Below, in pieces: positions 1 through 10,474 of a DNA stretch of 64,000 bases (positions within the stretch are counted from its first letter, which is position 1; the number at the start of each line of letters is the position of its first letter). Location: positions 1 to 64,000 of the forward strand of contig NZ_JASCIS010000015.1 of assembly GCF_029968015.1 (NCBI RefSeq), in the 5' to 3' direction. Origin of the DNA: Streptomyces luteolus (GTDB lineage Bacteria > Actinomycetota > Actinomycetes > Streptomycetales > Streptomycetaceae). The notes under the pieces are model-generated. The model was not told where the DNA came from, made no database searches, and worked only from the letters and a program-made list of their open reading frames with translations. Position numbers and translations under genes: made by a program.

Positions 1-13
1 CGGAATGACTCGT

Positions 14-89
14 CTAGGTGGGGCGGGCAGTGGTGACGTCGGGGCCGGGGGCTAGGTGGGGCGGGCAGTGGTGACCTCGTGGCCGGGGG
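14..89. repeat. Two tandem 38-bp repeats at the 3' end of the acyl-CoA dehydrogenase gene
   Basis: Two nearly identical 38-base units start at 14 and 52, each opening with CTAGGTGGGG. The same CTA is the reverse-strand stop codon of the neighbouring gene at 90-92, so the array is in register with that stop. It lies in the 3' untranslated region of that gene. Confidence 0.8.
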
Positions 90-1265
90 CTACTGCGACT
101 CCGGGCCTATCAAGTGCCGGGCGATCACGACGCGTTGGATCTGGTTCGTGCCCTCGACGATCTGCAGGACCTTGGCCTCGCGCATGAGGCGCTCTACGGG
201 GAAGTCCAGCGTGTAGCCGTACCCCCCGAGGACCTGGACCGCGTCCGTGGTGACGCGCATCGCGGCGTCCGTGCAGAACAGCTTGGCCATGGCCGCTTGC
301 CGGGAGAACGGCAGCCCGGCGTCGCGCAGCCGGGCGGCCGAGAGGTAGAGGGCGCGGCCGGCCTCGATCTGCGTCCCCATGTCGGCCAGCATGAAGCGCA
401 GGCCCTGGAAGTCGGCGATGGGGCGGCCGAACTGGCGGCGGTCCCTGGCATACGCCGCGGCCTCGTCCAGGGCGGCCTGGGCGACGCCGATCGCGCAGGC
501 GGCGATGCCGAGGCGGCCGGAGTCGAGGGCGGAGAGGGCGATCGCGAAGCCCTGGCCCTCCTCGCCGATCCGGCGGGCGTCGGAGACCCGCACGCCGTCG
601 AAGTGGAGCTGGGCCGTGGGTGAGCCCTTGAGGCCCATCTTCCGCTCGGGCACGGCGGCGGTCAGCCCCTCGGCGTCACCCGGGACCAGATAGGCGGTGA
701 TGCCCTTGGCGCCCTCGCCGCCGGAGCGGGCCATGACCGTGTAGAAGTCGGCGATGCCGCCGTGGGTGATCCAGGCCTTGCCGCCGTCGATCACCCAGCC
801 GTCCCCGTCCCGCACGGCCTTGGTGCGCAGCGAGGCGGCGTCGGAGCCGGAGGCCGGTTCGGAGAGGCAGTACGCCCCGAGGAGTCCGCCGCCGAGCATC
901 GCGGGGAGGTGCTCGGCCTGCTGCTCCTTCGTGCCGTACCCCGCGAGGGCGTGGGCGGCGAGCGTGTGCACGCTGACCCCGAGGCCGACGGTGAGCCGGG
1001 CCGCGGCGAGCTCTTCGAGGACCTGGAGATAGACCTCGTACGGCTGGTCGCCGCCGCCGAACTCCGAGTCGTACGGCAGGCCGAGGAGGCCGGATTCGGA
1101 GAGCAGGGTGAAGACCTCGCGCGGGAACCGCCCGGCGTCCTCGCCCTCGGCGGCCGCCGGGGCGATCTCACGCTGGGCGATCTCGCGGACGAGCGCGAGG
1201 AGGTCGCGGGCCTCCTCCGTGGGCAACTGACGCTCCACCTGCTGGTGCGGCGCACGGTCCGACAT
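90..1265 (-). CDS. Acyl-CoA dehydrogenase (FadE-type)
   Basis: This 391-aa protein is a full-length FAD-dependent acyl-CoA dehydrogenase, which oxidises an acyl-CoA to the trans-2-enoyl-CoA and passes electrons to ETF. Visible features are the N-terminal helical domain, the middle-domain signature YCLSEPASGSDAASL (about residues 130-145), and the C-terminal motif LQIVEGTNQIQR with the catalytic Glu at 371. The ATG at 1265 is preceded by a strong ribosome site (GGGAGGAGAG). It is monocistronic and divergent from the chitinase gene. The substrate chain length cannot be read from sequence. Confidence 0.93.
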   Translation of the reverse strand: MSDRAPHQQVERQLPTEEARDLLALVREIAQREIAPAAAEGEDAGRFPREVFTLLSESGLLGLPYDSEFGGGDQPYEVYLQVLEELAAARLTVGLGVSVHTLAAHALAGYGTKEQQAEHLPAMLGGGLLGAYCLSEPASGSDAASLRTKAVRDGDGWVIDGGKAWITHGGIADFYTVMARSGGEGAKGITAYLVPGDAEGLTAAVPERKMGLKGSPTAQLHFDGVRVSDARRIGEEGQGFAIALSALDSGRLGIAACAIGVAQAALDEAAAYARDRRQFGRPIADFQGLRFMLADMGTQIEAGRALYLSAARLRDAGLPFSRQAAMAKLFCTDAAMRVTTDAVQVLGGYGYTLDFPVERLMREAKVLQIVEGTNQIQRVVIARHLIGPESQ

Positions 1266-1550
1266 GTCGTCGCTCTCCTCCCTGTCGGGCGCTGCGGCGG
1301 TCGCATCGGGTGGGGAGCCGCCGGAGTTCTGACTACCCGGCCACGGGCGGCGATTCGGGTCGCGAAACGCGGCTCACCAAGGGCCGTTGCAGCGAGTATG
1401 CCCGACGAAGTGCCGCACGTCACCAGGTTCACGACCGTTCACTTCACTTCTCTCGTGAATATGTGGCCGACCCCCACATCCAGGCCAACAACCAGGCCAT
1501 GACAGGCCGCATCGAGGGCCGGACATCGCCCTTCACTCCGGACGTGCGAA

Positions 1551-1593
1551 TTGGTCCGAACCATTGACCCCACTGGTCTAGTCCTTCTACTGT
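1551..1593 (+). promoter_or_regulatory. Chitinase promoter with DasR-like operator sites
   Basis: A TTGACC box (1564-1569) and TACTGT (1588-1593), 18 bases apart, resemble an HrdB-type promoter. Overlapping its spacer is ACTGGTCTAGTCCT (from 1572), which closely matches the DasR responsive element ACTGGTCTAGACCAGT known from Streptomyces chitinase genes. A second GGTCC/GGACC-like half-palindrome, TTGGTCCGAACCA, lies at 1551-1563. The expected behaviour is repression by the GntR regulator DasR, relieved by glucosamine-6-phosphate. The rest of the 1266-1708 intergenic region shows nothing else clear. Confidence 0.6.
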
Positions 1594-1708
1594 TCCGGCG
1601 AATGCCTCACCGCGTTCATGTCAATCTCGGCCACCGCGTCCCGTCCCCGGGGGCCCGCGCCGAGGGCAAGGTCAACAGCAGTTCCTCCCTCCCCCACGAG
1701 GAGACACC

Positions 1709-2959
<1,251 letters not shown>

Positions 2960-3033
2960 CCGTCACCGGCGAACGGCGACCGAGTTCTGCGCCGCGGGTG
3001 GCCCTGGACGGCAACCGGCCCGCGGCGGGAGTC

Positions 3034-3068
3034 GGCGGGGCGGAGGGCCTGGCGCTCTTCGCCCCGCC
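3034..3068 (+). terminator. Hairpin downstream of the chitinase gene
   Basis: GGCGGGGCG (3034-3042) pairs perfectly with CGCCCCGCC (3060-3068) around a 17-base loop, 75 bases after the chitinase stop codon. No T tract follows, as is usual in Streptomyces. Confidence 0.45.
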
Positions 3069-3080
3069 GGGGTGTGTCCC

Positions 3081-3106
3081 GGGCCCGTCTCCCCGGTCGT
3101 TGCGGG
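3081..3106. repeat. Solo copy of the MITE terminal repeat
   Basis: GGGCCCGTCTCCCCG and the following bases to 3106 match the left end of the element at 11362-11387 at 24 of 26 positions. CCTAG follows at 3111-3115, and this TAG is the stop codon of the small membrane protein gene. It looks like a deletion remnant or solo end of the same mobile family, with no second inverted end nearby. Confidence 0.5.
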
Positions 3107-3111
3107 CGGCC

Positions 3112-3264
3112 CTAGAGCAGCCCGGCCTGAGTGACGAACATGGCGAGCACGACGACCAGGGTCCAGCCCAGTACGTGCTCCAGGATCTTGGGGCCGTCGT
3201 CCTTGGGGCCCCCGGTGCGGATCCGGGCGCGGGCGTCTTCGACGGTGGTGGCAGTCGCGGTCAT
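3112..3264 (-). CDS. Small membrane protein, SCO1431 family
   Basis: A 50-aa ORF begins MTATATTVEDARARI, followed by a charged GGPKDDGPKILEH stretch and one C-terminal transmembrane helix (about residues 31-45, LGWTLVVVLAMFV). It resembles the short SCO1431-type membrane proteins of streptomycetes, whose function I do not know. An in-frame GTG five codons upstream (VSETA) is an alternative start. The stop codon sits within a solo MITE end, so the C-terminus may have been altered by that event. Confidence 0.6.
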   Translation of the reverse strand: MTATATTVEDARARIRTGGPKDDGPKILEHVLGWTLVVVLAMFVTQAGLL

Positions 3265-3405
3265 GGCTGTCTCGCTCACGAAGGGTCCGGCAGTGGCATC
3301 CCCCCACTGGCCCGACCAGAGTGCCAGGGGATGCGGCCCACGGGTTAGGACGTAGGTCACGCCCGGGCCACGCGGGGCCGGTGGGGTACCCCGTAGATTT
3401 CGGGA

Positions 3406-4456
3406 ATGGACGTCCGTCAGCTGGAGTACTTCCTCGCCGTTGTCGACCACGGTGGGGTGAACCGGGCGGCAGCCGCGCCGCGTGTCGCCCAGCCGTCGCT
3501 GTCGCAGGCCGTCAGGAAGCTGGAGAAGGACCTGCGGACCGAGCTGTTCCACCGGGTGGGACGGGGGCTTGTGCTGGCTCCCGCCGGTGAGGCCCTGGTC
3601 GGTCCGGCGCGGCAGATCCTGCGGGACATCAGCTCGGCGCGCCAGGCGGTGCACGAGGTGCGTGATGTGGAGCGCGGGCGGATCGACATCGCGTCGCTCT
3701 CCGACATCTCGACGGATCCGCTGTCGGTCTGGGTGGCTCACTTCCGGGTCAAGAACCCCAACGTGACCATGCGCGTCGACGAGCGCGACCATGTCTCCGA
3801 CGTCCTGGAGCTGGTCAAGTCGGGAACCTGCGAGCTGGGCGTGACGATGCTGCCGGTGCCGCACGACGGTCTGACCGACGAGTACCTGGTCACCCAGCAG
3901 TTCGTCCTGCTCCTGCCACCCGGGACCGAGGCCGAACTGCCCCCGGTCGTACCGCTCCGGTCGATGGCGGGGCATCCCGCTGGCGATGGGGGAACGGAAC
4001 ACCCCCACCAGGGACTACATCGAGGCCATGCTTCGCGAGAACGGGGTGGACCCGCGCGTCGCCGTGGAGGTGCCGCAGCGGGGAGCCGTGGTGCCGACGG
4101 TGCTCTCCGGCGCCGGCGCGGCGATCGTCTCCCTGCGGGTCGCCATGGAGGCCCACCAGCGGGGGGCGGTGGTCCGCGAGGTCGATCCTCCGCTCCAGCG
4201 GCGGATCGGGTTGGTGCACCGGTCCGGGCGGCTCACCAAGGCGGCCGCGGCGTTCCTGAGCGAGACCAAGGCCGACCTGGCGTCCTGGAATCGCGCCTTC
4301 GACCGTCGGATGTCCTCGGGGATGAGCCGGATCGAGGCCGCGGGCGAGGTGATGGCGGCGATGGAGAAGCGACAACTCGACCGGTTCAGGGAGCGGTCGC
4401 CGATCGCGGTGGAGGGGACCGGGGCGCCTCGGACGCACAGACACCTGGACTCATAG
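3406..4456 (+). pseudogene. LysR family transcriptional regulator, frameshifted
   Basis: The first 190 or so codons encode a normal LysR N-terminus: a winged HTH (MDVRQLEYFLAVVDHGG, then AQPSLSQAVRKLE) and the first half of the substrate-binding domain. The frame breaks at the GGGG run near 3971. Reading on in the +1 frame from there gives GIPLAMGERNTPTRDYIEAM and a complete C-terminal effector domain ending at 4456. One extra G therefore explains the break; the repaired protein would be about 349 aa. As it stands the regulator is probably non-functional, unless this is a sequencing error. It would be the natural regulator of the adjacent catabolic operon. Confidence 0.8.
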
Positions 4457-4577
4457 GTGATTGCAGTCAATCCGCTCGACATTTGGTCTTTGACGCTGTC
4501 GGTCGGGGGAACGTTGGATGTGGCGCAGTTCATGACGCGGACAGCAAGCGATCAACTCCCGCTCACCGGAGGCGCCG

Positions 4578-5372
4578 ATGCCAGCACAGGTCTCATGCTC
4601 GATAGCCCACCAGGTCGCGACCGTGACCCTCGACAACCCCGAGCGTCGGAACGCCGTATCGGTCCGTCTGCTCGCTGATCTCGAAGACGTCCTCGGCCAC
4701 CTGGAGGCAGACCGCTCGGTGCGGGTCATCGTGCTGACGGGGTCCGGTTCGAGTTTCTGCGTCGGCGCCGACCTCGCCGCTCCCCCGGAGCTTCGGTCCC
4801 TGCGGGGCGACTCCTTCGAGGAGGACTCGGCGCGGCTGCGCGCGGCCAGTCACGTGGCTCAGCGTCTCCACCTGATGCCCCAGGTCACGGTGGCCGCGAT
4901 CAACGGTGCCTGCGCCGGGGCGGGGCTGTCTCTCGCGCTCGCGACCGACCTCCGGCTCGCCTCCGAAGCCGCCGTCTTCAACACCGCGTTCCTGGGCGCG
5001 GGTCTCCCCGGTGACCTGGGCGGAATCTGGTTCCTCACGCAGCTGCTCGGCGCCGCGCGCGCCCGTGAACTGTTCCTGCTGCCGGAGAAGTTCGACGCGC
5101 ACCGGGCAGCCGAGCTCGGTCTTGTGACCGCGGTCTCCGCCGCCGACGCGTTCGACGCGCTCACGGATCGTGTCACCGCCCGCCTGGCGCATGCCGCCCC
5201 GCTCGCGGCCCGGGCCATGAAGCAGAACCTGGTCGCCTCGCAGACCATGCCGCTCGCCGACTATCTCGGTGGCGAGGTCGACCGTATGGTGCGCTGCTTC
5301 CACACCGAGGACGCCCGCGAGGCGGCCGCCGCGTTCCTGGAGCGCCGCCGGCCCGTGTACGCCGGCCGCTGA
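4578..5372 (+). CDS. Enoyl-CoA hydratase/isomerase family protein
   Basis: This 264-aa crotonase-fold protein probably hydrates or isomerises an enoyl-CoA. The oxyanion-hole segments are visible: SSFCVGADLAAP (about 53-64) and AAINGACAGAGLSLALATD (about 97-115). At the usual catalytic-Glu region it reads FLGAGLPGDLGGIW, with Asp rather than the two Glu residues of classical hydratases, so isomerase or other crotonase chemistry is possible. The ATG follows a GGAGGCG ribosome site. It is the first gene of the plus-strand catabolic operon after the broken LysR gene. Confidence 0.85.
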   Translation: MPAQVSCSIAHQVATVTLDNPERRNAVSVRLLADLEDVLGHLEADRSVRVIVLTGSGSSFCVGADLAAPPELRSLRGDSFEEDSARLRAASHVAQRLHLMPQVTVAAINGACAGAGLSLALATDLRLASEAAVFNTAFLGAGLPGDLGGIWFLTQLLGAARARELFLLPEKFDAHRAAELGLVTAVSAADAFDALTDRVTARLAHAAPLAARAMKQNLVASQTMPLADYLGGEVDRMVRCFHTEDAREAAAAFLERRRPVYAGR

Positions 5373-5539
5373 CCCGGCGGGCCCCGCGCCCTCTTCTTCA
5401 GGCATCACCCTCACCGGTCGGTGACCGTCGGTCGCCGCCTCTCGTTCACGGCTCCCGCTCCTCCCGCCTTCGCCGGACCGTGGACCTCCTCATTCGCCGC
5501 GCGCCGCACCCCCGCGCGCCGACACCGTTTGGAATCTCC

Positions 5540-6916
5540 ATGACTCCGACGGCATCCACCTCGTCCCCAGGGACAAAGACGTCCAGACCCGCCGCGAGCC
5601 GCCGAGCCTGGATCGTGACGCTCCTGCTGCTTGCCTTCATGGTGCTCAACTTCGCCGACAAGGCCGTGCTCGGCTTCGCAGGTGTGCAGATCATCGAGGA
5701 CCTGGGCATCACGCCACAGCAGTTCGGTCTGGTCCAGAGCGCTTTCTTCTGGCTCTTCGCCGTCGGCGCGATCCTCGTCGGCGCGCTCACGAGCCGGATC
5801 AACATCCGCTGGCTGGTCGCGGCCCTCATGGTGATCTGGATCCTGACCATGATCCCGCTGCTCTGGCAGGTCGGCTTCGTGGCGCTGCTCCTGTGCCGGG
5901 TCGTGCTCGGCTTCGCCGAAGGTCCGGCCTACGCACTGGCGACGCACATCGTGCACGCCTGGTTCCCGCCGGAGAGGCGCGGGCTGCCCGCGAGCATCGT
6001 CACCTCCGGTGCGTCCATGGGCCCGCTGATCGCGGCACCGGTGCTGAGCTGGGTGATCGTCACCTGGTCCTGGCACGCCGCCTTCGGGGTGCTCATCCTC
6101 GCCGGGGCGCTGTGGCTGGCGGCCTGGCTCACCCTGAGCAGGGACGCCCCGGAACACCTCCCGGCGGCGGCCGTCGCCGAGGGTCCTCAGGCCGTCGCCG
6201 AGGGTCCTCAGGCCGTCGCCGAGGGGCCTCAGGCCGTGGCACAGGCGCCGGTGCCGGCGCCGGCGCCGCTCCGAGTCCTGCTCACCACCGGCACCGTCGT
6301 CGGCATCGGCCTGCTGACCTTCTTCGCCTACTGGTCGACCACGCTCAAGGTGTCCTGGCTGCCCCTCTACCTCAGCCAGGGACTCGGCTACGACGCGATC
6401 GCCGTCGGCCGCCTCATCACCGTCCCGTACGCGGTCGCCGCGGCCGCGGCCATCGGCGCGGGACTGCTGTCGAACCGCCTGACCGCCCGGGGGGTGTCCC
6501 GGCGCATCACGCGTGGCTACCTGGCCGCCGGGCTCGTCGTCGCCTCCGGAGTGTCCATGTACCTGTTCACGACGATCGACCAGGGCCCCCTCCAGATGGT
6601 CTTCGTGACGCTCGCCTTCTCGCTCAACTCGGCGGCGTACGCGGTCGCGTTCACGGCGATCGGAGACGTGGTCGCCCCGAAGCAGCGGGGCGCGATCCTC
6701 GGCTGGCTCGTCGCCTTCTACAGCATGGCCGGCGTCCTCGCGCCGCTCCTGCTCGGTCACTTCGTGGGCGCGGCCGCGGACACCGCCACCGGCTACGGCC
6801 AGGGCTTCGCCCTGACGGGGCTCCTCATGACGGTCGGCGGAGCGCTCGCGGTGCTGCTTGTCCGGCCCGAGCGTGACCTGGCAAAGATCCGTGCACGAGT
6901 GGAGGTTGTGGCGTGA
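5540..6916 (+). CDS. MFS transporter
   Basis: A 458-aa inner-membrane protein with 12 predicted helices in two halves, resembling anion:cation symporter-type MFS carriers of organic acids. The start at 5540 (MTPTASTSSPG) is preferred over the ATG at 5480 because GGAATCTCC precedes it and the extra N-terminus is not membrane-like. The central cytoplasmic loop carries three in-frame copies of AVAEGPQ (21-bp units, about 6173-6235). It ends 4 bases inside the CoA-transferase gene, so the two are translationally coupled. The likely role is uptake of the carboxylate activated and degraded by the following enzymes. Confidence 0.85.
   Translation: MTPTASTSSPGTKTSRPAASRRAWIVTLLLLAFMVLNFADKAVLGFAGVQIIEDLGITPQQFGLVQSAFFWLFAVGAILVGALTSRINIRWLVAALMVIWILTMIPLLWQVGFVALLLCRVVLGFAEGPAYALATHIVHAWFPPERRGLPASIVTSGASMGPLIAAPVLSWVIVTWSWHAAFGVLILAGALWLAAWLTLSRDAPEHLPAAAVAEGPQAVAEGPQAVAEGPQAVAQAPVPAPAPLRVLLTTGTVVGIGLLTFFAYWSTTLKVSWLPLYLSQGLGYDAIAVGRLITVPYAVAAAAAIGAGLLSNRLTARGVSRRITRGYLAAGLVVASGVSMYLFTTIDQGPLQMVFVTLAFSLNSAAYAVAFTAIGDVVAPKQRGAILGWLVAFYSMAGVLAPLLLGHFVGAAADTATGYGQGFALTGLLMTVGGALAVLLVRPERDLAKIRARVEVVA
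6173..6240 (+). repeat. In-frame 21-bp tandem repeat inside the MFS gene
   Basis: Three copies of GCCGTCGCCGAGGGTCCTCA-like 21-base units encode AVAEGPQ three times, followed by a partial AVAQAP. The unit is a multiple of three, so copy number can change without breaking the frame. It sits in the loop between the two halves of the transporter. Confidence 0.85.
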
Positions 6917-8100
6917 ACGCGCCTTTGGAAGGAGTCCGGGTCGTCGACTTCGGACAGTTCATCGCGGCTCCGGCCGCGACGCAGATCCTCGGCGACCTGG
7001 GCGCCGACGTCGTCAAGGTCGAGCCGGTCACCGGCGAGGCCGCCCGCGTGATCGGGCTGTACGGCGAGGCGATCCTGCGCACGTACAACCGTGACAAGCG
7101 CGCCATCGCCCTCGACCTCAGGGATCCGCGCGGGCAGGAGATCGCCCACCGGCTGATCGAGGACGCGGACATCGTCGTACAGAATCTGCGGCCCGGTGTG
7201 ATGGAGCGGTTCGGACTCGGTGCCTCCGCCGTGCGGGCGAAGCGCCCGGAGGTCGTCTACGCGACGGTCAGCGGATTCGGCCTGCACGGCCCGTCGAGGA
7301 ACCGGCCCGGCCTGGACATCGCGGCGCAGGCCGAGAGCGGCATCATGTCGGTCACCGGGGAGCACGAGGGCGAGCCGCAGCGCGTGGGCTTCCCCGTCGT
7401 CGACGCGGCGGCGGCACACGTACTGGCCCAGGCCGTACTCGGCGCCTACGTCCGCAGGCTGCGCTTCGGCGCGGGCGACGAGGTGGAGGTCTCGCTCCTG
7501 GAGGTCGCCGTTCATCTGCAGGGCTCCAACTGGGGCGAGTACCTGCTGACCGGAGAACCGCCGCTGCGCAGCGGCAACGGCCAGCCGACGGTCGCCCCGG
7601 CCGCCGACGTCATGCCGACCGCGGACGGCGCTCTCGTGGTCTCGGCCTACTCGGCACCGCACTTCGAGAAGCTCTGCCGCCTGATCGAACGGCCCGACCT
7701 TCCCTCGGACGAGCGCTTCGCCTCCAACCAGGCGCGGGTCGCCCACCGTTCGGAGCTGCTCACCGAGTTGCGCGCCGCCTTCGCGGACCTGACCACCGAC
7801 GAGGCGATGGAGCTGCTCGCACCGAACGGTGTGGTGGCCGGCCGGATCAGCCGCTACGACGAGGTGGTCAGGAACCCGGACGTGGTGGCGAGCGGCCTGT
7901 TCGTCGAGGCGGTCGGCACCGACGGCAGGCGGCACACCACACTCGGCTCGCCCTGGCAGCTGGGCAGCGCGCCCCGGAGCCCCGGCAGCGGCGCCCCCGC
8001 ACTCGGCGAGCACACGGCGGAGCTCCTCGGAGAACTGGGTTACTCCGCACCGGAGATCGACGCACTCGCCGCCGACTCCGTCATTCACCTCAACGCCTGA
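6913..8100 (+). CDS. CoA-transferase family III (CaiB/BaiF)
   Basis: The 395-aa protein has the family III fold seen in formyl-CoA and carnitine CoA-transferases: VRVVDFGQFIAAPAATQIL at the N-terminus, the conserved DLGADVVKVE, RDKRAIALDL, and the catalytic Asp164 in GFPVVDAAAA. It should transfer CoA from a donor thioester to a carboxylic acid. The GTG start overlaps the MFS stop (GTGA). In context it would activate the imported acid for dehydrogenation by the next gene products. Confidence 0.92.
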   Translation: MNAPLEGVRVVDFGQFIAAPAATQILGDLGADVVKVEPVTGEAARVIGLYGEAILRTYNRDKRAIALDLRDPRGQEIAHRLIEDADIVVQNLRPGVMERFGLGASAVRAKRPEVVYATVSGFGLHGPSRNRPGLDIAAQAESGIMSVTGEHEGEPQRVGFPVVDAAAAHVLAQAVLGAYVRRLRFGAGDEVEVSLLEVAVHLQGSNWGEYLLTGEPPLRSGNGQPTVAPAADVMPTADGALVVSAYSAPHFEKLCRLIERPDLPSDERFASNQARVAHRSELLTELRAAFADLTTDEAMELLAPNGVVAGRISRYDEVVRNPDVVASGLFVEAVGTDGRRHTTLGSPWQLGSAPRSPGSGAPALGEHTAELLGELGYSAPEIDALAADSVIHLNA

Positions 8101-8129
8101 CCCATCAGACCGCTCTCCAGGAGAGAACC

Positions 8130-9281
8130 ATGCGCAGGGACATGTTCACCGACGACCACGAGGCGTTCCGCGAGACCGTGCGGGAGTTCATCGGCAAGGA
8201 GATCGTGCCGCACGTCGAGGAGTGGGAGGCCGCCGGGATCGTGCCGCCCGAGCTGTACCGGAAGACCGCCGGGATCGGCATCAACGGCCTCCAGATTCCC
8301 GAGGAGTACGGCGGCGCCGGAATGGAGACCTTCCGCTTCAACGCCGTCGTCCTTGAGGAGAACGGGTACGCCGCGGCGACCCTCGGAGGACTCCAGGTGC
8401 ACCTGAGCACGGTCCTGCCGTACTTCCTGGAGTTCGCGAACGAGGAGCAGAAGGCGCGCTGGTTCCCGGGGTTCGCGGACGGTTCCCTGGTCAGCGCCGT
8501 CGCGATGACCGAACCGGGTACCGGGTCCGACCTGGCCGGCATGGCCACCACGGCGGTACGCGACGGCGACACGTACGTCCTGAACGGTGCCAAGACGTTC
8601 ATCACGGGCGGCATCGGAGCCGACCTCGTCATCGTGGTCGCCCGCACCTCCGACGGCGGCTTCGACCGGCGCAAAGGACTGTCGCTGCTCGTCGTCGAGT
8701 CCGGCATGCCCGGGTTCAGCCGCGGCCGGAACCTCGACAAGATGGGGCTCAAGGCGCAGGACACCGCCGAGCTGTTCTTCGACGACGTCCGGGTGCCGGC
8801 CGGGAACCTGCTCGGTGTCGAGGGCGACGCCTTCAGCATGCTGACCGCGAACCTGCCGCAGGAGCGGCTGACGATCGCGATCACCGCGCAGGCGACCGCG
8901 ACGGCCGCGCTGCGGATGGCCATCGGCTACGTCAAGGAGCGCAAGGCGTTCGGGAAGCGCGTCGCGGATTTCCAGAACACGAAGTTCGTGCTCGCCGAGT
9001 GCGCTACGGAGCTCGAAGCCGGCCAGGCCCTGGTCGACCGCGCCCTCACCGAACTCGACGCCGGCACGCTGACCCCCGCCGATGCCGCGAAGGTCAAGCT
9101 GTTCTGCACCGAGATGCAGGCCCGGGTCATCGACAAGTGCCTGCAGATGCACGGCGGTTACGGCTTCATGCGCGAGTACCCCATCGCCAGGCTCTACACC
9201 GACGCCCGCGTGACCCGCATCTTCGGCGGCACCAGCGAGGTCATGAAGAGCGTCATCTCGAAGTCCCTGGAGCTCCGGTGA
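8130..9281 (+). CDS. Acyl-CoA dehydrogenase
   Basis: A 383-aa FAD enzyme with the signatures AMTEPGTGSDLAGM (about 128-141) and YGFMREYPIARLY near the C-terminus, and the catalytic Glu370 in IFGGTSEVM. The N-terminus (FTDDHEAFRETVREFI) is typical. A GGAGAGAA ribosome site precedes the ATG. Its stop overlaps the GTG of the next dehydrogenase, so the pair may work on successive or related substrates. Confidence 0.93.
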   Translation: MRRDMFTDDHEAFRETVREFIGKEIVPHVEEWEAAGIVPPELYRKTAGIGINGLQIPEEYGGAGMETFRFNAVVLEENGYAAATLGGLQVHLSTVLPYFLEFANEEQKARWFPGFADGSLVSAVAMTEPGTGSDLAGMATTAVRDGDTYVLNGAKTFITGGIGADLVIVVARTSDGGFDRRKGLSLLVVESGMPGFSRGRNLDKMGLKAQDTAELFFDDVRVPAGNLLGVEGDAFSMLTANLPQERLTIAITAQATATAALRMAIGYVKERKAFGKRVADFQNTKFVLAECATELEAGQALVDRALTELDAGTLTPADAAKVKLFCTEMQARVIDKCLQMHGGYGFMREYPIARLYTDARVTRIFGGTSEVMKSVISKSLELR

Positions 9282-10423
9282 TCCACGCATCCGTACGTGA
9301 CATGGAGTTCGACGACTACTTCGCGCTGATCCGGGACTTCACGGATGACGAACTGATCGCCCGTGAGCCGGAGATGGTCCGCGCGGGTGCCGTGCCCGAG
9401 GACCTGGTGCGCAGAATGGCGGAAGTCGGCCTGTTCGGGCTCACGCTGCCGACGCGGTACGGCGGACTGGGGTGGACGGTCGAGCAGCAGGCCCGGCTGA
9501 CCATGGAGTTCACCCGTGCCTCGGCCGTGTACCGGTCACGCTTCTCCACCACCATCGGGCTGGTCTCCCAGGCGCTGCTCGACCACGGCACCGAGGAGCA
9601 GCGGGAGCGGTACCTGCGGGCGATGGCCGACGGTGCGTGCGTCGCGGCGTTCGCGCTGACCGAGCCCGAGGCGGGCAGCGACGCGTCGTCCCTGCGGACC
9701 ACCGCCCGCCGCACCACGGACGGCTACGTCCTCGACGGGCACAAGCGCTTCATCACCAACGGTGCCTGGGCGGACGTCCTGCTGGTCTTCGCCCGGACCG
9801 GCCAGGACGACAAGGCGCTCTCGGCCTTCTTCGTCGACCGGACGACCGACGGCGTGACGGTCCGGCTGCCCGAGCGGATGAACGGACACGCCGAGGGCCC
9901 GGTCGCCGAGATCGAACTCTCCGGGGTCCGAGTCGGCCCCGAAGCCCTGCTCGGCGGGGTACCCGGCAGGGGGATGCGCCAGGCCCTGCGCGGGATCAAC
10001 CACGCCCGTACGCACGTCGCCGCCACCGCGGTCGGACAGACGACGCGCATCCTGACGGAGGCGACGGCGTACGCCGGCCGCCGGGAGCAGTTCGGCCGCC
10101 CGCTGGCCGAGTTCGGCGCTCTGCAGGCCCTGCTGGGGCGCAGCTACGCCGAGTTGGAGGCGGGACGCGCCCTGGTCCTCGACTGCGCCCGCGAGTTCGA
10201 CGCCGGGAGCCCGCCACGGGAACGGATGTCGGCCGCCAAGCTGTACTGCACCGAGATGGCCTCGGCGGTCGCGGACCGCGCGGTGCAGATCCTCGGCGGT
10301 GACGGCATCGTCGGCGACAGCCCGGTCCCCCGCATGTGGCGTGACGTACGGGCTCTGCGCATCTACGAGGGCACCACCCAGATCCACGAACGGAATGTCG
10401 CGCGCCCTGCCGAACCTGCTTGA
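9278..10423 (+). CDS. Acyl-CoA dehydrogenase
   Basis: The second dehydrogenase of the cluster is 381 aa from the GTG at 9278, which overlaps the preceding stop as GTGA; an ATG at 9302 is an alternative. Signatures: AFALTEPEAGSDASSLR (about 125), QILGGDGIVGDSP, and catalytic Glu364 in IYEGTTQI. It diverges from its neighbour in sequence (for example WYxxG versus GG motifs around the active site), suggesting different substrate preference rather than a recent duplication. Confidence 0.92.
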   Translation: MIHASVRDMEFDDYFALIRDFTDDELIAREPEMVRAGAVPEDLVRRMAEVGLFGLTLPTRYGGLGWTVEQQARLTMEFTRASAVYRSRFSTTIGLVSQALLDHGTEEQRERYLRAMADGACVAAFALTEPEAGSDASSLRTTARRTTDGYVLDGHKRFITNGAWADVLLVFARTGQDDKALSAFFVDRTTDGVTVRLPERMNGHAEGPVAEIELSGVRVGPEALLGGVPGRGMRQALRGINHARTHVAATAVGQTTRILTEATAYAGRREQFGRPLAEFGALQALLGRSYAELEAGRALVLDCAREFDAGSPPRERMSAAKLYCTEMASAVADRAVQILGGDGIVGDSPVPRMWRDVRALRIYEGTTQIHERNVARPAEPA

Positions 10424-10474
10424 GCGCGAACTCTCCGTCGCCCGGCGGAACGTGCCGTCGGAAGGGAGCACCTC

